From Bradyrhizobium sp. dw_78 (GTDB lineage Bacteria > Pseudomonadota > Alphaproteobacteria > Rhizobiales > Xanthobacteraceae), in assembly GCF_018449525.1 (NCBI RefSeq), contig NZ_JAAVUS010000012.1, positions 1-64,000 on the forward strand: a stretch of 64,000 nucleotides of DNA, written 5' to 3'. Shown here piece after piece: positions 1 to 7,432 of the stretch (positions are counted from its first letter, which is position 1; every line of letters begins with the position of its first letter). Below the pieces are notes generated by a model that did no database searches, was not told the origin of the DNA, and saw only the letters and a list, made by a program, of their open reading frames with translations. The translations under genes and the position numbers were made by a program.

Positions 1-963
1 GAGCTAAAGTCGCTACCTTGGTTCGCTACCTCTGCGGGATTCGCAAGGCCACAGCTTTCTCCAGCGTTATTCACAGCACTGGAGTTTGAATTGATGAATG
101 AGACGGCTTCGATGCTACGACTCGATTGACGAGCGGCATGACGTATTGGCCTGATCGCGAGGGACCATGCTACCAACGAACAGTCGGTTTAGGCGTTTGC
201 GTCCATCGCGCGAAGCCGCCATTGCGTCTAATAAAGAAGCATGAAGTCCGGCCGAGTTCCCGTTTAATTCCACAGTGACAATTGTTGCTCAGTGCGAACT
301 TCCTGCGCACTCTGCGAGCTGACTGTATAATTTTGAACAGCCCTACTTCCGGTTGAAGCTCAAGCTCTCTTACAGATTCGGTCAAAGGTGATCGACGCGC
401 TGGAAGAATAGTTTGATTCCATCGGCTGGAGGCTGTTCGAACATGCTTGTGCTGAACAGAAGCCTCTGCTTGGTGGGCGTCGTGCTCATGAATTGCAGCT
501 TCACGCTTGCATCGGCCGCATGAGCGCAGGCTACGACATGGGCCAGCGCCGGAGTTGAGTGGACGACAGGCGCCAATTGGTCGCCGAACGGAGTTCCCGC
601 TGGCACTGCAACCTTTGCTGGGGCAAGCCCGACCACCATCACAATCACCAACACGACGTCGATCAACGAGATTCAGTTCAACTAATCGAACTCTTCAAAT
701 TCCCAGGCATGATTGGGGAGACGGCCACCACACCGTTTTTGAGCCCAGAATAGAACTTCTCGCCGTGCTGCTGCCTTTGCCTTGTCCTTGCCATGGATAA
801 CGGCGGCAACGCGCAGGACTTCGTGCTCGCGGACGACAGACGGCATCCTTGCCGCAATAGGTTTCAACACGCCCCAAGGCGACGACAGGTTCACGTGACC
901 ACCCCCGCACGCTCTCAAAGTGGGAAGAATACCAACAGTTGTGCCTTCTGGGCGAGGACGCGT
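1..963. other. Gene-poor left end with protein scraps
   Basis: I see no intact gene here. On the minus strand, about 682-895, a stretch reads like part of a real protein (it contains MPSVVREHEVLRVAAV and AWEFEEFD) but stops abruptly. It resembles a family of small hypothetical proteins from alphaproteobacteria that I cannot name. The minus-strand open frame at 382-666 recalls nothing. The region is best seen as decayed DNA at the edge of an accessory block. Confidence 0.4.
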
Positions 964-1379
964 GTGGCGTTGCAGCGGGTCGGCTTTGCGTTGAAGCAGG
1001 CTCAACAGGCTCTTCGCACCCGGCTGGACACTGGATTACGGGAAATTGGACTGACCACGCCCCAGTATGCAGTCCTCGCCTTCTTGGAGGTCGAACCAGG
1101 TGCCTCGAACGCCGCGCTCGCGCGCCGCGCCTTCGTGACTCCACAAACGATGCAGGGAATCCTGGTTGCACTTGAGCGCTCGGGCTTTATCGCGCGGACA
1201 CCCCATCCCGAACACGGGCGAGTGCAAACGACCGAGCTGACGGCGTTGGGTCGGGATGCCTTGGAAGAGGCGTCTGGGATCGTGGCCGATGCAGAAGCGC
1301 GTGCCGGAACGCTGCGGCACCTCTTGATCCCCAGGTTGTCACCGCGATGCTGCTACGACTCGCGGAGGCGCTCCGTTGA
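964..1379 (+). pseudogene. MarR-family regulator, frameshifted near its 3' end
   Basis: The frame starting with GTG at 964 encodes a MarR-type winged helix: LTTPQYAVLAFLEVEPG, a recognition-helix region with FVTPQTMQGILVALERSG, and a wing. The expected C-terminal dimerisation helix is not in this frame. It appears in another frame just downstream as DPQVVTAMLLRLAEALR followed by TGA at 1377-1379. The first frame instead runs through unrelated residues to 1401. A small indel around 1298-1325 is the simplest explanation, so the gene is probably inactive unless the deposited base is wrong. The true start is uncertain because the upstream part of the open frame does not look like protein. Target genes are unknown. 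Confidence 0.6.
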
Positions 1380-1475
1380 GCAGCGAACGACCGCTTCTTG
1401 AACTTGCCACCATTGAGCAGACAGTTAGCTGTCGGCCCCGATCGTGCCGGCCCTCGAATAGAGAGCCTGCCGAAC

Positions 1476-1625
1476 TTATATCCAATTCCATCCATTTCGA
1501 TAAAGGCCATACCATGGGAGAGGCTTAGGGTGCCTTAGGTGGTTATGGCGTAGGAATAGTCCCAATCTTCATCGTTCACGGCCCGCCATCAAGTTCTAGC
1601 GTAGTATAGCGTGCCGAAGGTGGTT
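1476..1625. repeat. Dispersed repeat, copy 1
   Basis: This segment shares a core of about 45 bp (TTAGGTGGTTATGGCGTAGG and what follows, from 1535) with copies at 3380-3430 and 5424-5515. It also shares a flanking stretch (TATCCAATTCCATCCATT, from 1478) with the copy at 5366. On the minus strand each core reads as a protein end of the form HYSY(A/V)IAT-stop, so the repeat may be the residue of a gene. The rest of the 1380-1671 gap holds nothing else I recognise. Confidence 0.6.
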
Positions 1626-1671
1626 GGGTCGTAGAATCGGCGTTCTCTACGTCGCCTGCTGATCTCGAACC

Positions 1672-2493
1672 TCACGTTCGCCCTGAATGGCGTTCCGCCA
1701 TGTAGCGCCCCGGCGAAGTACCGAGTACCTTGCGGAACATAGTCACAAAGCTCGGCACGCTCTCGTAGCCGAGATCGGCCGCGACCTGCTGGATCGATGC
1801 GCCCCCGGCCAGCCACTTCACGGCGAGGATCACGCTGAGTTGCTGGCGCCAGCGTCCGAAGCTCATGCCCGTCTCCCGGCTAATGATCCGGCCCAACGTC
1901 CGCGCGCTCAGCCCTGCTTTCTCTGCCCAAACGTCGAGCGTCCCTCGATCCGCCGGCGAGGCCATCATCAGGTCGATGATCCGGCGCAGGCGTGGGTCGG
2001 CCGGCATCGGCAGATGCAGGTCTTCGTCCTTCGCCGCCGCCAGTTCGTCGAGCAGCACCGCCATCAATCGGGAGTTCGCGCCGCCCTCCTCGTAGAGCAG
2101 CGGCAGATTGGCGGAGCGGATCAGGAGTTCGCGCAGCAACGGCGTCACCGAGACGGCGCGGCACGCCGTGGGCAGGCCCGCGCCGATGCCGGAAGCGACG
2201 AATGCACCATAGCCTTCCAATGCGCCCGTCACCTTAATGGCGTGCAGCGCTCCGCCCGGTATCCACACGGCACTGCGCGGTGGCACAATCCATAGGCCGC
2301 CTTCGACTTCGCAGCTCAGCGCGCCGCGCTGGACGAGCAGGATTTGGCTCTTGGCGTGGAAGTGCGGTTCCAGTTCGAAATCGCCGAAGGTTTCGGATGC
2401 GAAGCCGTAGGTGACGACCGGACGGGGCACATCGTCCGGCTCGACCCACTCCGATTCGTCCGAGAGATCGTTCAGAAGCGGCACGGCCGACAA
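1672..2493 (-). CDS. AraC-family regulator with N-terminal cupin
   Basis: This is a transcription factor of about 273 residues. The N-terminal half is a cupin sensor domain (HFHAKSQILLV, then PPRSAVWIPGGALHAIK). The C-terminal third is an AraC double helix-turn-helix (AEKAGLSARTLGRIISRETG and VAADLGYESVPSFVTMFRK, ending GTSPGRYM). The frame stays open up to 2823, but family length and overlap with the divergent methyltransferase favour a TTG at 2491-2493 or a GTG at 2482-2484. It is divergent from the O-methyltransferase gene at 2623 and probably controls it. The effector is unknown. Confidence 0.8.
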   Translation of the reverse strand: MSAVPLLNDLSDESEWVEPDDVPRPVVTYGFASETFGDFELEPHFHAKSQILLVQRGALSCEVEGGLWIVPPRSAVWIPGGALHAIKVTGALEGYGAFVASGIGAGLPTACRAVSVTPLLRELLIRSANLPLLYEEGGANSRLMAVLLDELAAAKDEDLHLPMPADPRLRRIIDLMMASPADRGTLDVWAEKAGLSARTLGRIISRETGMSFGRWRQQLSVILAVKWLAGGASIQQVAADLGYESVPSFVTMFRKVLGTSPGRYMAERHSGRT

Positions 2494-2622
2494 TCGGGCA
2501 TGATGGCGAGATTGAATAACATTCTGTCTGACATTCGGAATGACGCCAAGCTCGGTTCCCTGTACCAGCTTGTCATCAGCCAGTCGAGGCCGATCGGCTC
2601 CCATGATCGGGAAGGAAACAGC

Positions 2623-3318
2623 ATGAACACGTTGACCAGCGGGCGCATCGCCCAACTTCTGACCCAGCTTCATCGGGATGCCGAAGCGGCGGATGGCGAA
2701 TTGATGAAAGAGGTCGTCGCCGGCATGGAAGCCTCCGGCAGCACGATCGAGCAACTCGCGGCGCAGATGATCGCCGATGAGCGTGCCGATTACCGGCGAG
2801 TTTATAGCGGCCATGCCGCACATTTTCTGTCCGTATCGCCCGGCTATGGCCGCTTTCTCTACGCCATCGCGCGTGCCTGCAAGGCGTCGCGGATCGTAGA
2901 GTTCGGTACCTCAATGGGCGTCTCCACCATCTATCTCGCCGCCGCGCTGCGCGACAATGGCGGCGGTCGGCTCATCGGCTCCGAGTTGGAGCCGGCGAAG
3001 GTGGCACGGGCACGGGCGCATCTCGATGCCGCCGGACTCGCCGATCTGGTGGACATTCGGGAAGGCGACGCGCTGGAGACACTCAAGGATGTCGGCGGCG
3101 AAGTCGATCTGGTGCTGATCGACGGTGCCTGGTCGCTCTACCTGTCGGTGCTCAAGCTGATCGAGCCCCAGTTGAAGGCCGGCGCGGTGATCCTCGGCGA
3201 GAACGCCTTCGCGGCGGACTATCTGGATTACGTCCGCGATCCCGAGAACGGCTACGTCTCGCAGTCTCTCCCTCTCGGCGAAGGGCGTGGCAACGAGTTC
3301 ACCGTGAAGGTCGCATGA
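2623..3318 (+). CDS. Class I SAM-dependent O-methyltransferase
   Basis: The 231-residue product has the Rossmann methyltransferase signature RIVEFGTSMGVSTIYLAAAL (motif I), an acidic residue after the next strand (LIGSELEPAKVARA), and the DLVLIDGA strand typical of the O-methyltransferase 3 / catechol OMT-like family. The ATG at 2623 is preceded by GGGAAGGA, a good ribosome site, so the longer open frame from 2344 is rejected because it overlaps the divergent AraC gene. The substrate is unknown. Pairing with a divergent AraC/cupin regulator suggests induction by a small molecule that it may methylate. Confidence 0.82.
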   Translation: MNTLTSGRIAQLLTQLHRDAEAADGELMKEVVAGMEASGSTIEQLAAQMIADERADYRRVYSGHAAHFLSVSPGYGRFLYAIARACKASRIVEFGTSMGVSTIYLAAALRDNGGGRLIGSELEPAKVARARAHLDAAGLADLVDIREGDALETLKDVGGEVDLVLIDGAWSLYLSVLKLIEPQLKAGAVILGENAFAADYLDYVRDPENGYVSQSLPLGEGRGNEFTVKVA

Positions 3319-3377
3319 TGATCGCGGCGGAGACGCCCATCCGCCGGACGGCCCAGCGACATGGGAAGCTATAGCGG

Positions 3378-3432
3378 GCTTTAGGTGGCTATGACGTAGC
3401 TGTAGTGCCCATCTTCATCGTTCGTGGCCCCA
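3378..3432. repeat. Dispersed repeat, copy 3 (short)
   Basis: The core TTTAGGTGGCTATGACGTAG and the following CCCATCTTCATCGTTC match the copies at 1535 and 5426 with several substitutions. On the minus strand it ends NDEDGHYSYVIAT-stop. A Ser codon in this motif is AGC here and TCC in the other copies, which fits a formerly coding sequence. It lies 60 bp after the O-methyltransferase stop. The rest of 3433-3570 contains nothing I can identify. Confidence 0.55.
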
Positions 3433-3575
3433 CAGTCCTGTTCTGCCGCTGTGGCGGGGTGTCCACGACGGTGGATAAGGCCGCCGCCAAGGGACGCAAA
3501 AAGGGGCTGAGGACATCAATGGGGCGCGCACGCCGCCGCGCCCTTGTTGATTCGAAATCGCCCGGCGATAGGATA

Positions 3576-3589
3576 TGAGCGATAGCTCG
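3576..3589. promoter_or_regulatory. Probable TetR operator, site 1
   Basis: TGAGCGATAGCTCG contains the inverted arms GAGC and GCTC around a 4-bp spacer. Apart from one end base it is the reverse complement of TGAGCTATCGCTCA at 5121-5134. Both sites are preceded by GATA. It lies about 30 bp before the TetR gene start at 3619, consistent with autoregulation. Confidence 0.6.
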
Positions 3590-3618
3590 TCTTCCACGCG
3601 CATTTCGGGTCACGGGAC

Positions 3619-4248
3619 ATGGCGCGCAAACCGCTTACAAATCCCCGCAAGCAGGCCTCGCAGGCGCGATCGCGCGCCACCGTCGATGCGCTTGTCGAGG
3701 CGACCGCCCGTATCCTGGTCCGCGACGGTTACGACAAAGCCAGCACCAACCGGATCGCGGATCTAGCCGGCGTGAGCATCGGCTCGCTTTACCAATATTA
3801 TCCTTCCAAGGAAGCGCTCGTTGCCGCCGTCATCGACCGGCACAATCGCCAGATCATGCGGCGTGTGCGCACGGTGCTGACCGAGATCGCTTCGCAGCCG
3901 ATCGAGCGGGCCGTGCGAAGGCTTGTCGCCGTCGCGATCGAGGCCCACCGCATCGATCCCAGGCTGCATCGCGTGCTTGCGGAGCAGATTCCGCGCGTCG
4001 GGCGGCTGGAGAATGTGGAAGCGCTCAACCGCGAAGGCCACGCCCTCTTCCGGGGCTATCTCGAAAGCCGCCGCGACGAACTGCGTGTCAGGGACCTCGA
4101 TCTGGCGGCATTTATGTGTGCGACATCGATAGAGACGCTGACCCATACGGCCGTCCTGTACCCCACCGAAATTCTGCAGGATGCCGAGATGCTGATCGAC
4201 GAAACCGCACGTCTCATAACCGGATATCTGCAACCGCCGCCGGCTTAA
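3619..4248 (+). CDS. TetR/AcrR-family transcriptional regulator
   Basis: The 209-residue protein has a typical TetR N-terminal helix-turn-helix: ATVDALVEATARILVRDGYD, NRIADLAGVSIGSLYQYYPS and KEALVAAVIDRH. The all-helical C-terminal ligand domain is not specific to a known effector. It converges on the methyltransferase gene at 4273-5031, with only 24 bp between the two stops. Matching palindromes lie upstream of both genes, which argues that this protein represses itself and the methyltransferase. Confidence 0.85.
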   Translation: MARKPLTNPRKQASQARSRATVDALVEATARILVRDGYDKASTNRIADLAGVSIGSLYQYYPSKEALVAAVIDRHNRQIMRRVRTVLTEIASQPIERAVRRLVAVAIEAHRIDPRLHRVLAEQIPRVGRLENVEALNREGHALFRGYLESRRDELRVRDLDLAAFMCATSIETLTHTAVLYPTEILQDAEMLIDETARLITGYLQPPPA

Positions 4249-4272
4249 TGCCCAGATATTCCGGTGGCGTGG

Positions 4273-5031
4273 TCATGACGATGCCGTGACCACGCCTTGA
4301 GGATCGTCGGCTTCCGGCTTTCGCGCGAGCAACGAGCGGCAGGGCCAAAGCCACAGCAGATCGGTGCCCAGGCTCTCGACCGTCAAGCCCGCCTGACGCA
4401 ATATCTCCCCATAGCGGGCCGTGTGAAGGAGATCGAAGATCGCGACGCGGCCGCCCGGCTTCAGCACGCGGACGAACTCGCGCACCGCTTGGTCGCGCGC
4501 CTCTTGCGAAGGGATATTGTGGATCACGGTCATCGAGACGACGGCGTCGAATACCGCGTCGGAGAAGGGCAGCTTTGTGATATCCCCGGTTTCGATCTGG
4601 ACCAGGTCGGCAACGCCTTCCGCGACCGCGTTGGCCCGCGCCGCGTCCGGATTGTTGCCGGAAAGGTGCCCGGCCCAAAGATCGATGCCGACAGCCTTGC
4701 CCGTGGTAAGTTTCCTAGCGCAACCGATCAGGGCCAAACCCAGACCGCATCCGGCATCGAGCACGCGTTCATTTCCCGAAAGGGCAAGCGCGTCAACCAG
4801 GCGGTCGCGTACCCGCATCTTGCCCACAAGGCTGGACCTCAGCATGACGGCCGCCCAAGCAAGCAGAAGCGCCGCGAACAAGGCGGCGCCGATACTCCAG
4901 GGCGCGGGAATGGGACTTGATCCGGGCCATGCGAAACCGATCAGCGCCGGCAATGCCAGCAAAACGCCGAAAACGATGTACGCGCGAACCACTCTCGGCG
5001 CGTCGATGCCGTATTTTGCGCGCTGTCTCAT
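4273..5031 (-). CDS. Membrane-linked class I SAM-dependent methyltransferase
   Basis: The 252-residue product starts with two hydrophobic segments (YIVFGVLLALPALIGFAW and IGAALFAALLLAWAAVML). A Methyltransf_11/25-type domain follows: VLDAGCGLGLALIGCA (motif I), AVGIDLW, FDAVVSMTVIHNI, and LKPGGRVAIFDLL. The ATG at 5031 follows GGGAG at a suitable distance. A TTG at 5100 would extend the protein by 23 basic residues and has a poorly spaced ribosome site. The substrate is unknown; membrane anchoring suggests a lipophilic substrate, which is inference. It is probably controlled by the convergent TetR protein through the palindrome at 5121-5134. Confidence 0.78.
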   Translation of the reverse strand: MRQRAKYGIDAPRVVRAYIVFGVLLALPALIGFAWPGSSPIPAPWSIGAALFAALLLAWAAVMLRSSLVGKMRVRDRLVDALALSGNERVLDAGCGLGLALIGCARKLTTGKAVGIDLWAGHLSGNNPDAARANAVAEGVADLVQIETGDITKLPFSDAVFDAVVSMTVIHNIPSQEARDQAVREFVRVLKPGGRVAIFDLLHTARYGEILRQAGLTVESLGTDLLWLWPCRSLLARKPEADDPQGVVTASS

Positions 5032-5120
5032 GCGTTCGAATCTCCCGGCTTCGCGGTTGCCGCCTCGCGCTTCCCGGTTTCGGCGGGGGCGCGCTGTCAA
5101 TTCCGCCTACGGGAAAGATA

Positions 5121-5134
5121 TGAGCTATCGCTCA
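5121..5134. promoter_or_regulatory. Probable TetR operator, site 2
   Basis: TGAGCTATCGCTCA is a palindrome with 5-bp arms, about 90 bp before the methyltransferase ATG at 5031. It matches the site before the TetR gene (3576-3589) at 13 of 14 positions in inverse orientation. Confidence 0.6.
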
Positions 5135-5361
5135 CGTTACATACTCGCATTGCCAGGGCGCAGCCCCGGCAGCGCCAACGCTTGGCAAATATCGGAAGAA
5201 AAGCGCCCCGGTAGCGATCGCGCCTTGATCGCGAACGCCGGTGCTGAAGCGACTACTCGCATTTTGGGAGCGGACACCTGGTCGTCGGCCGCCGACAGGA
5301 CGACCTCCGGTTCGACCTCGGTCACGATATAGCGGCTCCAGGAAATGAAGACCGACCGAAT

Positions 5362-5515
5362 TTCTATCCAATTCCATCCATTCCGATGGAGTGGGCTCGC
5401 GGCAGTGGAGAAGCCGCAGTGCGCCTTAGGTGGCTATGGCGTAGGAATAGTGCTCATCTTCATTGTTCTCGGTCCGCCATCAAGCTGTAGCGTAGTATAG
5501 CGTGCCGAGGGTGGA
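5362..5515. repeat. Dispersed repeat, copy 2
   Basis: This is the longest match to copy 1. It shares TATCCAATTCCATCCATT (5366), the core CTTAGGTGGCTATGGCGTAG (5424) and the tail GTAGTATAGCGTGCCGAGGG (5489). The order and spacing of the blocks are conserved, with a slightly longer insert between the first two. Confidence 0.6.
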
Positions 5516-5743
5516 CCACTACGCCGCCGACGCGGCGGCGGTCGTCGAGCATCTCGATCCGGTTCGGCAACCACCTCGTCTTCGAGGCGACCAAGTTATT
5601 CGCGGCTCGGCGTTGAAGCGGCCTGAGACTGGTTTGCCGAACTGTCGCCAAGTCGCGATAAGGTCAGGCTCTACGGAAGAAAAGCTCCATCGCTATGACC
5701 ACGCAGAAGGGATGGAAGCCCGAAGGGCGAAGAGCCGCGAAGC
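5502..5743 (+). pseudogene. Remnants including an alpha/beta-hydrolase fragment
   Basis: From about 5508 one frame reads VDHYAADAAAVVEHLD, which resembles the segment before the nucleophile elbow of haloperoxidase-like alpha/beta hydrolases. The similarity stops there and no GxSxG motif follows. The stretch up to 5743 is otherwise unrecognisable. It directly abuts dispersed repeat copy 2. Confidence 0.35.
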
Positions 5744-6139
5744 CTACCGCACATCATACTTGGATTGTGCTTTCCTGACCTGCTCCCAGTTCGCCTTGGC
5801 CCAGTCGACAAGTCCCTGGGTGGGCGCCAGCAGGCTCCTTCCAAGGTCTGTCATTTCGTATTCGACGCGGGGTGGCACCTCGGGAAACAGCTCGCGGACG
5901 ACCAGCCCATCCCGCTCGAGATTTTTCAGGGTCAAAGACAGCATCCTCTGCGAAATCCCGGGTACGGCACGTTCGAGCTCGGAAAATCGAGCGCGTCCGC
6001 CGAGCAGCTCGAGCGAGAGGACGAGGAAGATGGTCCACGTGTCGCCGATCTTCGTCAGCAGTTCCCGCACTGCCATCGGGTCGGAGCTTCTGCAGATCGC
6101 TGCAGGATCCAGTTGGCCGGTTTTGCTCGGTCTTCTCAT
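5744..6139 (-). CDS. HxlR/DUF24-family winged-helix regulator
   Basis: The 131-residue protein contains the family hallmarks: ELLTKIGDTWTIFLVLSL, RARFSELERAVPGISQRMLS, LKNLERDGLVVRELFPEVPP and VEYEMTDLGRSL. A cysteine near the N-terminus (AAICRSSDP) lies close to the position of the redox-sensing cysteine of Bacillus YodB, a DUF24 protein known to control azoreductases in response to quinones. The gene diverges from an NTF2-like gene and an azoreductase gene, which fits such a role. The start ATG is preceded by GAGG, and an operator-like element overlaps that ribosome site. Confidence 0.85.
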   Translation of the reverse strand: MRRPSKTGQLDPAAICRSSDPMAVRELLTKIGDTWTIFLVLSLELLGGRARFSELERAVPGISQRMLSLTLKNLERDGLVVRELFPEVPPRVEYEMTDLGRSLLAPTQGLVDWAKANWEQVRKAQSKYDVR

Positions 6140-6140
6140 A

Positions 6141-6227
6141 ACTTACCTCGGTGTTAGCTACTGATCCCAAAGTGCCTTCTTCTTTGATATCAGCTCCCGG
6201 CATATAGGTAGCTCTCCTTTCGTAAGT
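6141..6227. promoter_or_regulatory. Two mirrored operator-like elements between hxlR and the NTF2-like gene
   Basis: ACTTAC-N9-AGCTAC occupies 6141-6161 on the plus strand. ACTTAC-N8-AGCTAC occupies 6227-6208 on the minus strand. The inverted placement in the divergent intergenic region suggests binding sites for the HxlR-type regulator, one per promoter. The element next to hxlR covers its ribosome site, consistent with autorepression. Confidence 0.5.
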
Positions 6228-6258
6228 AACATCGCGAAACGCGCGTGGAGAGCCCAGG

Positions 6259-6693
6259 ATGCCGAGTTCGAAATATGCTGCTTACGAGGGCGCCAGTCCT
6301 TACTTCGAGCTGGTCCGAGGGGCGCTGGGCGACCTGGTCGATGGCGAGCACTTTTTCGATGTCGTCTCTGATGGCGTCATCTACGAGGTTCTCTACGACT
6401 TCCCCGGTTGGCCTCGCATTGTCCGGGGGCGTGCCGATCTGATGACTCAGTTCGCCGGCTACGTCGACAACATCAAGCTCCAGGCTGCAGACAGTCTGAT
6501 CACCCACAAGACGGACGACGGCCGTGTCGTCGTCATCGAGTATGAAGTCCATGGGACCATCCTCGCAACAGGTGTGAAGTACAACAACCGCTTCGCCTCA
6601 ATCATAAGGATTGAAGGTCGGAAAATCGCGCACTGGAGGGACTACATGGACTCTCTTGCGGCATGGAACGCGCTGACGGCGGACGCTGGCTAA
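6259..6693 (+). CDS. NTF2/SnoaL-like protein
   Basis: The 144-residue product has the size and pattern of a cystatin-like alpha+beta barrel: an N-terminal helix (YFELVRGALGDLVDGEHFFD), GVIYEVLYDFPGWPRIVRG, and the C-terminal strand pair NRFASIIRIEGRKIAHWRDY. Such proteins bind or isomerise small hydrophobic molecules, and function cannot be set by fold alone. It is the first gene after the HxlR operator region and lies 36 bp before the azoreductase, so the two are probably co-transcribed. Confidence 0.75.
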   Translation: MPSSKYAAYEGASPYFELVRGALGDLVDGEHFFDVVSDGVIYEVLYDFPGWPRIVRGRADLMTQFAGYVDNIKLQAADSLITHKTDDGRVVVIEYEVHGTILATGVKYNNRFASIIRIEGRKIAHWRDYMDSLAAWNALTADAG

Positions 6694-6729
6694 GACATCG
6701 ACATTCCGTAAAATCCGGGAGATCCTGAG

Positions 6730-7338
6730 ATGAAGCAAATCCTCTTGATTGAGGTGAGCCCAAGGGGAAAGGACTCTGCGAGTCGATCGGTAGCCGATAC
6801 GCTCGCCGCACGGCTCATCGGGCTCTATCCATCAGCAAAGCTCATTCGCCGTGACCTCGCCGCCGAGCATCTGCCCCATCTGGATGATGTTACGCTCCGG
6901 GCAATCTCGACGAAGGACCCGGGCGAAGCAGAGAGATTGAAGGGGGCGGCTCGCCAGTCGGATCATCTGACCGACGAACTGCTGGAATCCGACCTTCTTG
7001 TGATTGCAACGCCGATGTGGAATTTCGGAATTCCCTCCGCGCTCAAAGCATGGATCGACCTGGTCGTGCGGCCGGGTAGGACTTTCCGGTATGGCGATGG
7101 CGGGGTCGTCGGCCTGGCGAAGGACAAGAAAGCAATCCTGGTGCTGGCGTCAGGCGGAGTTTTTACAGAAGGCCCATGGCTCCCATGGGATTTTGTCGAG
7201 CCTTACCTGCGGCAAATCCTGGGCTTCATTGGCATCGAGGATGTGCAGACCGTTCGGGCCGAGGGGATGAACCTTCCCTGGTTGGCTGCCGAAGTCGTGC
7301 CAAAGGCCAACAAGGCCGTCGAGGCGCTTGCTCTATGA
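6730..7338 (+). CDS. azoR: FMN-dependent NADH:quinone oxidoreductase / azoreductase
   Basis: The 202-residue product is a flavodoxin-like reductase of the AzoR family. The FMN phosphate loop is SPRGKDSASRSVADTLAARL, and the isoalloxazine-binding segment is TPMWNFGIPSALKAWIDLVV followed by RPGRTFRY. AzoR enzymes reduce quinones and azo compounds by two electrons, which prevents redox cycling. It is downstream of the NTF2-like gene and divergent from the HxlR regulator. Length is normal for the family. Confidence 0.88.
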   Translation: MKQILLIEVSPRGKDSASRSVADTLAARLIGLYPSAKLIRRDLAAEHLPHLDDVTLRAISTKDPGEAERLKGAARQSDHLTDELLESDLLVIATPMWNFGIPSALKAWIDLVVRPGRTFRYGDGGVVGLAKDKKAILVLASGGVFTEGPWLPWDFVEPYLRQILGFIGIEDVQTVRAEGMNLPWLAAEVVPKANKAVEALAL

Positions 7339-7432
7339 GGGTCCGCTTCGAAAATCACCGATGAACATCTCTTCGGACGAGGTTTGCCCAGCGACTGGCG
7401 AAGGCGTGGAGAGCCTCGCGTGTTCCGCCCAA

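Noticed and set aside
1476..5515. Integron with gene cassettes and attC sites
   Set aside because: The spacing of the repeats invited the idea, but the RYYYAAC/GTTRRRY ends of attC sites are missing, gene directions differ, and there is no integrase.
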